DNA from: Alteromonas sp. KC3
GTDB lineage: Bacteria; Pseudomonadota; Gammaproteobacteria; Enterobacterales; Alteromonadaceae
Length of the DNA stretch: 64,000 bases
Direction: 5' to 3'
Assembly: GCF_016756315.1 (NCBI RefSeq)
Contig: NZ_AP024235.1
Span: 1,922,001-1,986,000, forward strand
Of this stretch, positions 24,745 through 32,467 are shown piece after piece. The position numbers and the translations under genes are program-made. The stretch's first letter is position 1; the number at the start of each line of letters is the position of its first letter. Below the pieces are notes generated by a model. That model was not told the origin of the DNA. It saw only the letters and a list, made by a program, of their open reading frames with translations, and searched no databases.

Positions 24745-26187
24745 ATGTCAATTGAAACACCTAATGTTAATTCACCTTCATCAGCACTTTCACCTGTAGC
24801 TGTTCCCGAATTGTTGGCCCCAGCAGGCAGCTTGCGCAATATGCGTTATGCGTTTGCCTATGGTGCAGATGCTGTCTATGCAGGTCAGCCTCGCTATTCG
24901 TTGCGTGTAAGGAACAACGAATTCAGCTTAGAAAATTTGGCAGTTGGTATAAAAGAGGCCCACTCGAAGGGCAAAAAGTTTTACGTGGTCAGTAATATTG
25001 CGCCTCATAACAGTAAAATTAACACCTACCTTAAAGATATTGCCCCTGTAATCGCAATGAAACCAGATGCGTTAATTATGTCGGACCCTGGGCTTATTAT
25101 GTTGGTGCGTGAAGCATATCCTGAAATGCCCATACACTTAAGCGTTCAAGCAAATGCCGTGAACTATGCAACGGTAAAATTTTGGCAAACACAAGGTATC
25201 GAGCGCGTGATCTTGTCGCGCGAATTGTCGCTTGAAGAAATTGAGGTAATTCGAGAGCAAGTCCCTGACATGGAGCTTGAAGTCTTTGTGCATGGCGCGC
25301 TTTGTATGGCTTACTCTGGTCGCTGTCTTCTATCGGGATACATGAATAAAAGGGATCCCAATCAGGGGACTTGCACCAATGCGTGCAGATGGTCGTATGA
25401 CGTGAAAGGTGCACAAGAGAATGAAACGGGAGAGATTGTTCAAGCAGGGGTTACTCAAGTAGATCCAAACGCTGTCATTCCTACGCTTGGTGACGGCGAG
25501 CCGAGCTCTAACGTGTTCATGCTTGAGGAAAAAGAAAAGCCTGGTGACCTCATGCCTGCATTTGAAGATGAGCATGGCACCTACATCATGAATTCAAAAG
25601 ATCTGCGCGCAGTTCAGCATGTTGAGCGACTTACCCAAATGGGAGTACACAGTTTAAAAATAGAAGGTCGAACTAAATCACATTATTACTGCGCTAGAAC
25701 GGCACAGGTGTATCGCAAGGCCATTGACGATGCGGTGGCGGGAAAGCCGTTTGATATAAACTTAATGGCCAGTTTAGAGACCCTCGCGCATCGTGGATAC
25801 ACCGAAGGATTTCTTCGCCGTCATGCTCATCACGCGTACCAGAATTACGAATATGGCCATTCGGTAAGTGACAAGCAGCAGTTTGTGGGCGAAGTGGTAT
25901 CGCGATGCGAAACCACCGGCTTTGCCATTGTTGACGTAAAAAATAAGTTTTGTGTGGGGCATTCACTTGAGTTGATGACACCACAAGGTAATTTGCATTT
26001 CATACTGGACAGCATGCTAGACAAAAATGGCCATGCCATTGACGATGCCAAAGGCTCAGGTCATCAAGTAAAAATACCCGTGCCATCTGAAGTCGACCTG
26101 TCATACGCATTATTGTTAAGGAACTTAAGCGAAGGCGTTGATACACGCAATCCGTTTAAACAAGACAAGCAGTATGCAAAGGGGTAA
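24745..26187 (+). CDS. trhP: tRNA 5-hydroxyuridine synthesis protein TrhP (peptidase U32 family, YegQ)
   Basis: A 480-residue U32-family protein. It opens with ELLAPAGSLRNMRYAFAYGADAVYAG and has the U32 signature FVHGALCMAYSGRCLLS followed by further cysteines in TCTNACRW, which probably hold an iron-sulphur cluster. E. coli YegQ/TrhP hydroxylates U34 of several tRNAs by an oxygen-independent, prephenate-requiring route; the name peptidase is historical. A 40-residue acidic insertion around residues 215-270 is longer than in E. coli. It is followed after 3 bases by a ferredoxin gene, and an FNR-type box lies upstream, both consistent with anaerobic Fe-S chemistry. Confidence 0.88.
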   Translation: MSIETPNVNSPSSALSPVAVPELLAPAGSLRNMRYAFAYGADAVYAGQPRYSLRVRNNEFSLENLAVGIKEAHSKGKKFYVVSNIAPHNSKINTYLKDIAPVIAMKPDALIMSDPGLIMLVREAYPEMPIHLSVQANAVNYATVKFWQTQGIERVILSRELSLEEIEVIREQVPDMELEVFVHGALCMAYSGRCLLSGYMNKRDPNQGTCTNACRWSYDVKGAQENETGEIVQAGVTQVDPNAVIPTLGDGEPSSNVFMLEEKEKPGDLMPAFEDEHGTYIMNSKDLRAVQHVERLTQMGVHSLKIEGRTKSHYYCARTAQVYRKAIDDAVAGKPFDINLMASLETLAHRGYTEGFLRRHAHHAYQNYEYGHSVSDKQQFVGEVVSRCETTGFAIVDVKNKFCVGHSLELMTPQGNLHFILDSMLDKNGHAIDDAKGSGHQVKIPVPSEVDLSYALLLRNLSEGVDTRNPFKQDKQYAKG

Positions 26188-26190
26188 CAG

Positions 26191-26442
26191 GTGGCGCTTA
26201 AAATTTTAGAGACTTGTATAAATTGTGATATGTGCGAGCCGGAATGTCCGAATAAAGCCATTAGTATGGGGAAAAAAGTGTTTGAAATTGACCCTGTTCG
26301 CTGTACCGAGTGTGTAGGTCATTATGATGCGCCAACCTGTGTGGCAGTCTGCCCAATAGACGTCGTAAAACCTGATCCATTATACAAAGAAACCCTTGAT
26401 GAATTAGCTGATAAGTTTATCGCGCTTAATAGCGAGCTTTAA
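26191..26442 (+). CDS. yfhL: YfhL-family 4Fe-4S dicluster ferredoxin
   Basis: An 83-residue ferredoxin with two cluster-binding sets: CINCDMCEPECP near the N-terminus and CTECVGHYDAPTCVAVCP in the second half, the latter with the long loop typical of YfhL-type (Alvin) ferredoxins. It begins 3 bases after trhP with a GTG start, so the two proteins are translationally coupled. This suggests it is the electron donor for TrhP or for repair of its cluster. The pairing is inference from gene order. Confidence 0.9.
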   Translation: MALKILETCINCDMCEPECPNKAISMGKKVFEIDPVRCTECVGHYDAPTCVAVCPIDVVKPDPLYKETLDELADKFIALNSEL

Positions 26443-26585
26443 GTGCTAAAGCAGACGCTTTACCTTTCAAAATAGACTTAGCGCGTTTGCTTTTCACTTA
26501 TGGAAAATGTGTCTTGAATATTTAAGTGGGTAAGGCATCATCAAGGTATAAAAGATTACTAAAATACGCGTGAGGTCATATAGTT

Positions 26586-27086
26586 ATGGGGACAGTAGAT
26601 CCTGGGGTAAAAGCTACGGATAAAACAGTTACATGGAAAGCACTTACTTTTGACGAACTGAGCAATAATCAATTATTCGAGTTACTCAAGTTACGCGTAG
26701 ACGTGTTTGTTGTGGAGCAAAATTGCCCTTATCCGGAACTAGATGAAAAAGACCGCCACAGCGAAACTCACCACTTAATGGGCTTTAAAGACGAAGAGTT
26801 AGTGGCATGCGCACGACTTTTACCAGCCGGATTAAGTTACCCGTCTATAAGCATTGGGCGTGTGGCTACGCGTCAATCATTTAGAGGGAAGGGCGCAGGT
26901 AAACTGCTAATGCAAAGTGCTATAGCGCATTGTGAGAACTTATGGCCAGGTCAAGATATTGAAATAGGTGCGCAAGAATACTTAAAAGGCTTTTACGAGA
27001 GCTTTGGTTTTGTGGCGACGTCTGACATGTACCTCGAGGATGATATACCGCATATCGACATGATAAGGTCAGCTCAAAACGGTTAA
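26586..27086 (+). CDS. elaA: GNAT acetyltransferase, ElaA family
   Basis: A 166-residue GNAT-fold protein. The ElaA hallmark is the N-terminal LLKLRVDVFVVEQNCPYPELDEKD, and the acetyl-CoA loop is IGRVATRQSFRGKGAGKLLM (R/Q-x-x-G-x-G/A). The substrate is not known for the family. It stands alone between trhP-yfhL and a convergent cytochrome gene. A long imperfect stem (GGTCAGCT 27067-27074 with AGCTGACC 27096-27103) spans its stop codon and may help termination. Confidence 0.87.
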   Translation: MGTVDPGVKATDKTVTWKALTFDELSNNQLFELLKLRVDVFVVEQNCPYPELDEKDRHSETHHLMGFKDEELVACARLLPAGLSYPSISIGRVATRQSFRGKGAGKLLMQSAIAHCENLWPGQDIEIGAQEYLKGFYESFGFVATSDMYLEDDIPHIDMIRSAQNG

Positions 27087-27128
27087 ACCATAGTAAGCTG
27101 ACCTTCAGTGTTGTGTTATATAGCTAAA

Positions 27129-27767
27129 CTACATGCTTTGAGACGGGCAATGCGCACCTGATTTCACCCAGGCCTTTGCTAATGCGCCAGCTTCTTCCTG
27201 CGTTCCTGGCGCTTTTTCTCGACCTTTACCGGGGTGAAAACCCCAGCCCACTAGGTCATCTTCGGCTATGTGCTTAACCACGGCATCAAGCGACTTTCCG
27301 CCATTGCGTTCAGGATCCTTCAATTGTGCACAAATCTCGCTAAGCGATTTGCCCAGCCATTTTTGCTTGATGGGTGCGGCTTTCCAAGGTGCGTGACCGG
27401 GCATTGACCAGTCTTCTTTCACATCCACATTGTGAGCGCCATGACATGTACTGCACATCATACCCGGTACGCCAATATCCGCTACGCCCCGCTCGACAGG
27501 TGGCATGTGTGGTTTTTGGTCGTCACCTTGCAATAGTACATCTTCAACATGGCAGTTAATACATCTTGGATGCTGAATAACTTTGCCCAGTTCCTTGAAT
27601 ACGGCTTTGGAATATGCTTCCTCTGAAGATAAATGCTTAAAATCCTCAGGTGCTTTTAATGAACTGGCATCATCTGCACTATGGTTGTGAGCGTGTACTC
27701 GGTCAAGCAAAGTCGCACCCAACAGCGTAATTGTGATAAATAGCAGCGTTACTTTAATAGGGTTCAT
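27129..27767 (-). CDS. Diheme cytochrome c partner of the molybdenum hydroxylase
   Basis: A 212-residue exported cytochrome with a hydrophobic signal (VTLLFITITLLGATLLDRVHAH) and two c-type heme motifs, CINCH and CSTCH. I start it at ATG 27767 because AGGAGG lies 7 bases before it and the ATG overlaps the stop of the preceding gene (ATGA). A longer upstream frame begins inside that gene. It would take electrons from the periplasmic IorAB-type hydroxylase and pass them to the respiratory chain. The role is inferred from the operon and family. Confidence 0.85.
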   Translation of the reverse strand: MNPIKVTLLFITITLLGATLLDRVHAHNHSADDASSLKAPEDFKHLSSEEAYSKAVFKELGKVIQHPRCINCHVEDVLLQGDDQKPHMPPVERGVADIGVPGMMCSTCHGAHNVDVKEDWSMPGHAPWKAAPIKQKWLGKSLSEICAQLKDPERNGGKSLDAVVKHIAEDDLVGWGFHPGKGREKAPGTQEEAGALAKAWVKSGAHCPSQSM

Positions 27768-29953
27768 GATGCCTCCTGGGCGCGTCGGATCGCTTTGTTC
27801 ATCGGGAGGTTGGTGATCATTTGACCCGTTAGCGAACGCCATGCGTTGGCCACAGCAGGACCAATCGGTGGTACGCCTGGTTCTCCGACACCTGTGGGAG
27901 ATTCTCCTGATGGAACGATAACCACCTCGACTTCTGGCATAGATGGCATGCGCAATGGGTGATAGGAGTCATAGTTACTTTGCTCAACCATACCACCTTT
28001 GCCTAGCGTAATTTCTTCTTCGAGAATAGCGCCTAAACCAAACCCTATGCCACCTTCCATTTGTGCCCGCACAATGTCGGGGTTTACTGCCAGTCCACAA
28101 TCTACCGCACACCAAACGCGCGTTACTTTCACCAAGCCGTCATCAGTTTTGGTAACTTCAGCAATTTGCGCAACATAAGTGCCAAACGATTTATGCACGG
28201 CAATGCCGCGGGCATGGCCCACAGGTGCTTTTCCGGCACTATCAGCAAGTTTAACCACCGCATTTAATACGCCTAAATCTCGCGGCGAATCTTTCAGCAG
28301 TGCACGGCGTCCTTCAATAGGATCGGTTTCTGTTCTAGAAAGGGCGTGGTCAAGGGCTGTTTCGACCACGTATGCCGTGTGAGTATGCCCCACCGAACGC
28401 CACCACAACACAGGGATAGGATTACTCATGGTATGCAATGAAACATCACGATTTGCGATGGTGTAGGGGAAATCACTTGCACCTTCCACTGATGTTGGGT
28501 CAATACCATCCTTAATCATTTGCTCAAACGGCGAGCCCGCTACAATAGACTGAGTGGCAATAACATGCTGCCATGCGCTGATATTGCCTTTGTTGTCGGT
28601 TCCCGTAACCACGCGATGAACGGTGAGTGGTCTATAGCGCCCCCCTTGTACGTCATTTTCTCTGGTCCACATTAGTTTCACTGGGGTACCTTTAGGTTGC
28701 GTTTTAGCTATTTCAGCAGCTTCTTTTGCAAAACCACTGGTAGGTTGGGCGCGTCGACCAAATGTACCACCCCCTAATTGCGTGTTTATTGAAACATATT
28801 CAGGCTTCACGCCAAATACAGATGCTACCGTTCCTTGGTCAACAGTTTGCATTTGGCTACCCATCCAAACCTCAACCGTTCCATCTTTATTCGCTCTTAC
28901 TACCGCATCCAGCGTTTCCATAGGGGTATGGGCAAGGTAAGGAAAGGTGTAAACGGCTTCAAACGTGCTTTGTGCGTTTTTAAGTGCAGACGTTGTATCT
29001 CCGTGACTTGCAGCTTTTATTCCTGTGGTTGTGGTTTTATCCACATACTCTTGCGTTATATCATCAGTAGAACGCGTTTCCGCTTTCGTTGTATCCCAGG
29101 TGAGTTTAAGCGTGTCTCTACCTTTTATTGCCGCATAAGTGGAAGTCGCAACTACCGCAACACCGCTACTGATTTTATGCACGCCTAGAACACCGGCAAC
29201 CTTCATAGCTTTTGAGTCATCAACCTCTTTGATCGTTGCGCCAAAATGACTAGGATGAGCAACGGCCGCATAGCGCATATCAGGTAGTTGAACATCCTGA
29301 GTAAATTGCGCTGTGCCGTTGGTTTTAACGGTAGTATCAATTTTTGGCACTGGCTTACCAATGTAAATAAATGATTCAGGAGACTTTAGAGCGGGATTTT
29401 GGTTGGGTTCAATTTTTGATGCGGCCTCTGCTAACTCTCCAAAAACAGCACTTTTGCCAGAGGCTTTGTGATGTATAACGCCTTTTGTTACCTCAATACT
29501 GTCAGGGCTCACATTCCATTTATCTGCAGCGGCTCTTACCAGGCTATCGCGCATCATGGCACCCGCTTTGCGCATCTGCATGTAACTGTTTGCAAGCCCT
29601 GTTGAACCACCAACACCTTGTATGCCAAATGCCAAGTTTTTATACAATTCAGCATTCGCGGGTGCATGTTGAGCTTTCATTTGTGACCAATCTGCATCCA
29701 TTTCATCAGCAATTAAGGTAGTCATGCCGGTAAATGCACCTTGCCCAATTTCTATGTGTTTTACCAAAACCGTAATGGTGTTGTCGGGTTTCAGGTGAAT
29801 ATATGCATTGGGTTGCATGGGCGTATCTTGACTGGCAACGGCTCGGTTACGAAGAGGAAGGTACAAGCCTACTATCAGACCTGTGGCAATACCGACACTT
29901 GCCTTTAAGAACTGGCGGCGGTTAAAAGCGGTTTTTTCCTGTGGCATATGCAT
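27764..29953 (-). CDS. iorB: Molybdopterin-binding subunit of an isoquinoline 1-oxidoreductase-type (aldehyde oxidase-like) enzyme
   Basis: A 729-residue molybdenum hydroxylase large subunit of the xanthine oxidase family, IorB branch. A Tat signal, NRRQFLKASVGIATG, starts at residue 11, so it is exported folded to the periplasm. Family features include GVGGSTGLANSY, the cofactor segment TQLGGGTFGRRAQP, PVLWWRSVGHTHTAYVVETALDH and the C-terminal GVGEPGVPPIGPAVANA, whose Glu is the expected catalytic base. Substrates in the family are N-heterocycles or aldehydes; nothing here decides between them. The gene starts 3 bases after the 2Fe-2S subunit and overlaps the cytochrome. Confidence 0.88.
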   Translation of the reverse strand: MHMPQEKTAFNRRQFLKASVGIATGLIVGLYLPLRNRAVASQDTPMQPNAYIHLKPDNTITVLVKHIEIGQGAFTGMTTLIADEMDADWSQMKAQHAPANAELYKNLAFGIQGVGGSTGLANSYMQMRKAGAMMRDSLVRAAADKWNVSPDSIEVTKGVIHHKASGKSAVFGELAEAASKIEPNQNPALKSPESFIYIGKPVPKIDTTVKTNGTAQFTQDVQLPDMRYAAVAHPSHFGATIKEVDDSKAMKVAGVLGVHKISSGVAVVATSTYAAIKGRDTLKLTWDTTKAETRSTDDITQEYVDKTTTTGIKAASHGDTTSALKNAQSTFEAVYTFPYLAHTPMETLDAVVRANKDGTVEVWMGSQMQTVDQGTVASVFGVKPEYVSINTQLGGGTFGRRAQPTSGFAKEAAEIAKTQPKGTPVKLMWTRENDVQGGRYRPLTVHRVVTGTDNKGNISAWQHVIATQSIVAGSPFEQMIKDGIDPTSVEGASDFPYTIANRDVSLHTMSNPIPVLWWRSVGHTHTAYVVETALDHALSRTETDPIEGRRALLKDSPRDLGVLNAVVKLADSAGKAPVGHARGIAVHKSFGTYVAQIAEVTKTDDGLVKVTRVWCAVDCGLAVNPDIVRAQMEGGIGFGLGAILEEEITLGKGGMVEQSNYDSYHPLRMPSMPEVEVVIVPSGESPTGVGEPGVPPIGPAVANAWRSLTGQMITNLPMNKAIRRAQEAS

Positions 29954-29955
29954 TC

Positions 29956-30417
29956 TTAGGCCTCCAATTCAGCTGCAGCATTTTTAATGGCTTGACGTAT
30001 GCGCACATAAGTGGCGCACCTGCAAAGGTTGCCTGCCATACCCGCGTCAATATCTTCATCTGTTGGATTTGGCTTTTTCGTTAGTAAGTCTACAGCGCTC
30101 ATTACTTGCCCAGATTGACAAAAACCGCATTGCGGCACATCCAAAGATTTCCATGCTTTCATTACGGCAGCAGCTGTTTTGTTATCTATACCTTCAATAG
30201 TAGTGACAGAACTGTTGTTAACGGCACTGATTGGCGTGACACAAGAGCGAACAGCATTACCATTTAGATGAACAGTACAGGCTCCGCATTGCGCTTTCCC
30301 ACAACCATATTTTGTGCCTGTCATGTTAAGTTCATCGCGCAAAACCCAAAGCAGCGGCGTTTGTCCGTCTACTTCAAGTTCGCGCTCATTATTATTTACG
30401 CGCATCGAAATCTTCAT
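29956..30417 (-). CDS. iorA: 2Fe-2S subunit of the IorAB-type molybdenum hydroxylase
   Basis: A 153-residue small subunit with two 2Fe-2S clusters: the plant-type set CGKAQCGACTVHL near residues 40-55 and the second set CGFCQSGQ with CRCATY in the C-terminal four-helix domain. It has no signal of its own and would be co-exported with the Tat-bearing large subunit. It is first in the iorA-iorB-cytochrome operon. Electrons pass from the molybdenum centre through both clusters to the diheme cytochrome. Confidence 0.93.
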   Translation of the reverse strand: MKISMRVNNNERELEVDGQTPLLWVLRDELNMTGTKYGCGKAQCGACTVHLNGNAVRSCVTPISAVNNSSVTTIEGIDNKTAAAVMKAWKSLDVPQCGFCQSGQVMSAVDLLTKKPNPTDEDIDAGMAGNLCRCATYVRIRQAIKNAAAELEA

Positions 30418-30447
30418 AATGTCTCCGGGCTTTTTTGTCAGACTGCG

Positions 30448-30467
30448 ACAAACATTGCTTTGTTTGT
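30448..30467. promoter_or_regulatory. Inverted repeat upstream of iorA (possible operator)
   Basis: ACAAAC (30448-30453) and GTTTGT (30462-30467) form an inverted repeat with an 8-base spacer, 31 bases before the iorA start. The size and position fit a repressor site, but no regulator gene is adjacent. Confidence 0.3.
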
Positions 30468-30652
30468 GATTAGTCGGCGGCTACTAATCGAGGTAGTAAA
30501 AAAGCACACAATAAAGAACAGTGCGCTTTAGATGGCAATTACGTAATGCAAAGTATAGTTAATAGATTGCTTACGTGTGCCGAACATTTAGGTTCAATTC
30601 AACGTGACATTGCAGTGGTGACGTTAGCGGGAACTGTGCGACACAGAATCGG

Positions 30653-30679
30653 TTAATGCGCTATTAATCTTCTATTAAT
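30653..30679. promoter_or_regulatory. Three TTAAT boxes at 11-bp period (OmpR-family-type direct repeats)
   Basis: TTAAT occurs at 30653, 30664 and 30675, exactly 11 bp apart, within the near-repeats CTATTAATCTT and CTATTAATGTT. Direct repeats one helical turn apart are how OmpR/PmrA-family response regulators bind. Such a regulator is encoded at 31743-32417. The repeats precede a candidate small RNA that ends in a strong terminator. Confidence 0.4.
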
Positions 30680-30689
30680 GTTGCGCCAA

Positions 30690-30856
30690 TGATAACGAAA
30701 GGAGGCTGCAGTACTATAACGGTGTGGATGCGAAAGTATTCATCAGTGTGTTCTCCTTGACCTCAAACATGTGGTCACCTAGCGCCCTTAACAGGTACTC
30801 CCAAGCCTTCAGGGTAGCACTTAGCCCAGTAGTGTGTACTGGGCTATTTTTTATTT
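30690..30856 (+). ncRNA. Candidate small RNA (plus strand, promoter-side repeats and own terminator)
   Basis: No gene reads rightward here, yet a strong plus-strand terminator ends the region: AGCCCAGT (30823-30830), a 7-base loop, ACTGGGCT (30838-30845), then TTTTTTATTTT. The T-run is on the plus side only, so it does not serve the convergent RDD gene. A transcript starting after the TTAAT repeats would be about 130-170 nt. The 5' boundary is a guess. A 12-codon frame (ATG 30728) is the only short ORF of note. I do not recognise a known RNA family. Confidence 0.4.
30823..30856 (+). terminator. Rho-independent terminator, plus strand
   Basis: An 8-bp GC-rich stem followed by a run of six T and then ATTTT. 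The stop codon of the convergent RDD gene lies inside the T-rich tract. Confidence 0.75.
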
Positions 30857-31657
30857 TGATGCGCTTATAACTAAGGTCTCAGATATTTTATCCTGAATGG
30901 CTTGTCGATTAGGGTCCCAATATATTTGCATAAAGCCTAGTAAGCCAGTTGCTAATCCAGCACCATAGCCGCCGTAGCGTCCGAAGCTTTCCCATAATGA
31001 GAGCCCGCTACCATCAAGCTTAAGCACACGAATGTTCATCATGCGTTTGCCGGGCGTTTTTCCATTAAACCATGCAGTAAACACACTGTAATACAGTGCT
31101 GCCCAGCCGAAACCCAGTCCGAGGTCTGATATGAACCCCTTTATCCATTCAATGATACTGTAGGTTGAAGTCGCAGAGGGTGTACTTCCAACAATGGCTT
31201 CCTCATTTTCAATTTCCATTGAATCTGCAGTGTTATCGTCGTAGTGTGAATACTCATTATCTACTTGATAAGCAGGCTCCTCAAATGCGAAATCAAGTGC
31301 AAGTAGCACTGTCCATAACAACATGATAGCGCCACCAACTCTTAGTAACGCTCGCGTGGTTGCGCGCTTTGGATTATGCGCCAAATTATTACTAGCCTTA
31401 TAAAATGTGGCTGTAGCGATAACCGCTAGAAAAAATGCATTAAGAGAGCTCAGTACCACAACTAAAAACAAGTCGATACCTTGTGCTACACCACGTTGAA
31501 AAGGGGTAGCTAATCGAGTACCAAGTAGTGAATCAGACACGCCAAAGGCATATGGCGTAACAATATCTTTTGTTTCTACATGTTGCTTTGGTTCACTTTC
31601 TAAGGTGTCGTCAGTAGCCGAGGATGGTGTACTTAGTTGGTGAAGGCGTTCTGGCAT
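30851..31657 (-). CDS. RDD-family membrane protein
   Basis: A 268-residue protein with an RDD domain. The motif appears as FQRGVAQGIDLFLVVVL (Arg plus the second acidic position), followed by further hydrophobic segments and the family's second conserved block FNGKTPGKRMMNIRVLKLDG, ending WDPNRQAIQDKISETLV. About four membrane helices are seen; the N-terminal 55 residues and a loop at about 125-165 are polar and acidic. The function of RDD proteins is mostly unknown, with some linked to ion transport. It lies downstream of the two-component genes on the same strand, separated by 85 bases. Confidence 0.82.
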   Translation of the reverse strand: MPERLHQLSTPSSATDDTLESEPKQHVETKDIVTPYAFGVSDSLLGTRLATPFQRGVAQGIDLFLVVVLSSLNAFFLAVIATATFYKASNNLAHNPKRATTRALLRVGGAIMLLWTVLLALDFAFEEPAYQVDNEYSHYDDNTADSMEIENEEAIVGSTPSATSTYSIIEWIKGFISDLGLGFGWAALYYSVFTAWFNGKTPGKRMMNIRVLKLDGSGLSLWESFGRYGGYGAGLATGLLGFMQIYWDPNRQAIQDKISETLVISASK

Positions 31658-31742
31658 AATACATCCGTGTTGATCTTCGAAACCTCCACTTTACACACAA
31701 GTGTGCCGCTTTTTAACTACTTTGTTAGTACAAAAAGGTAGG

Positions 31743-32417
31743 CTATTGTTTTTGCGATAGTCGGTATCCGTTGCCTCTTAATGTTTCAATGTGAAGGGAT
31801 TCACATTGGGCAAGCTTTTGGCGTAGGCGACTTATGTAGACATCTACAACGTTGGTAAGCGGGTCGCTATGGCTTCGCCACACGCGGCTTAAAATACGTT
31901 CTCTGGAAAGGACCTTGCCGGCATTTTCAACAAAGTAATAGAGCGTGTCGTATTCTAACTTAGTAAGGGATAATTCTTGACCCTCTAACGTGGCAATTCT
32001 GGACTCTTCATCAATAATGAGCGGGCCGACCCCGCGATGTTTTCTGTCTTGCGGGGCTGACGCTCTGCGGCTAAGTGCAGTTATTCTGGCTAACAGTTCA
32101 TCAAAATCAAATGGTTTACATAGATAGTCGTCTGCACCAAGTTTTAGCCCGTTTACCCGCTCTTTTACATCATCAACGGCTGTGAGTAGTAACACCATAG
32201 GCGCATTGGGCATTGCTTTAATGGTACTGAGTAACTCCACGCTGTCTTCATCGCCAAACATTCGGTCTAAAACAGCGATAGCAGGCGATTCTTGTCGAAT
32301 GCGAGTAACAAGATTGTGTAACGTGCTTTCCTCTACACATTCGTATCCCTCGGCCGTTAGGCCGCGAGATAAAAAGCGTAACAACGGTGCTTCATCATCC
32401 GCAATTAAAATTTTCAT
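31743..32417 (-). CDS. OmpR-family response regulator
   Basis: A 224-residue response regulator with a receiver domain (1-115: acidic pair DDE at 7-9, phosphoacceptor Asp51 in AVLDRMFG, the switch Thr in LLLTAVDD, Lys in YLCKPFDF) and a C-terminal winged-helix DNA-binding domain (from about 135: LSLTKLEYDTLYYFVENAGKV, DVYISRLRQKL). It is encoded 50 bases downstream of its histidine kinase. Its target may include the TTAAT direct repeats at 30653-30679. The signal sensed is unknown. Confidence 0.92.
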   Translation of the reverse strand: MKILIADDEAPLLRFLSRGLTAEGYECVEESTLHNLVTRIRQESPAIAVLDRMFGDEDSVELLSTIKAMPNAPMVLLLTAVDDVKERVNGLKLGADDYLCKPFDFDELLARITALSRRASAPQDRKHRGVGPLIIDEESRIATLEGQELSLTKLEYDTLYYFVENAGKVLSRERILSRVWRSHSDPLTNVVDVYISRLRQKLAQCESLHIETLRGNGYRLSQKQ

Positions 32418-32467
32418 TTCACATTACTCTCTCGTTCGTCCCAATTCCTTGTAGCTAAATACAATGC

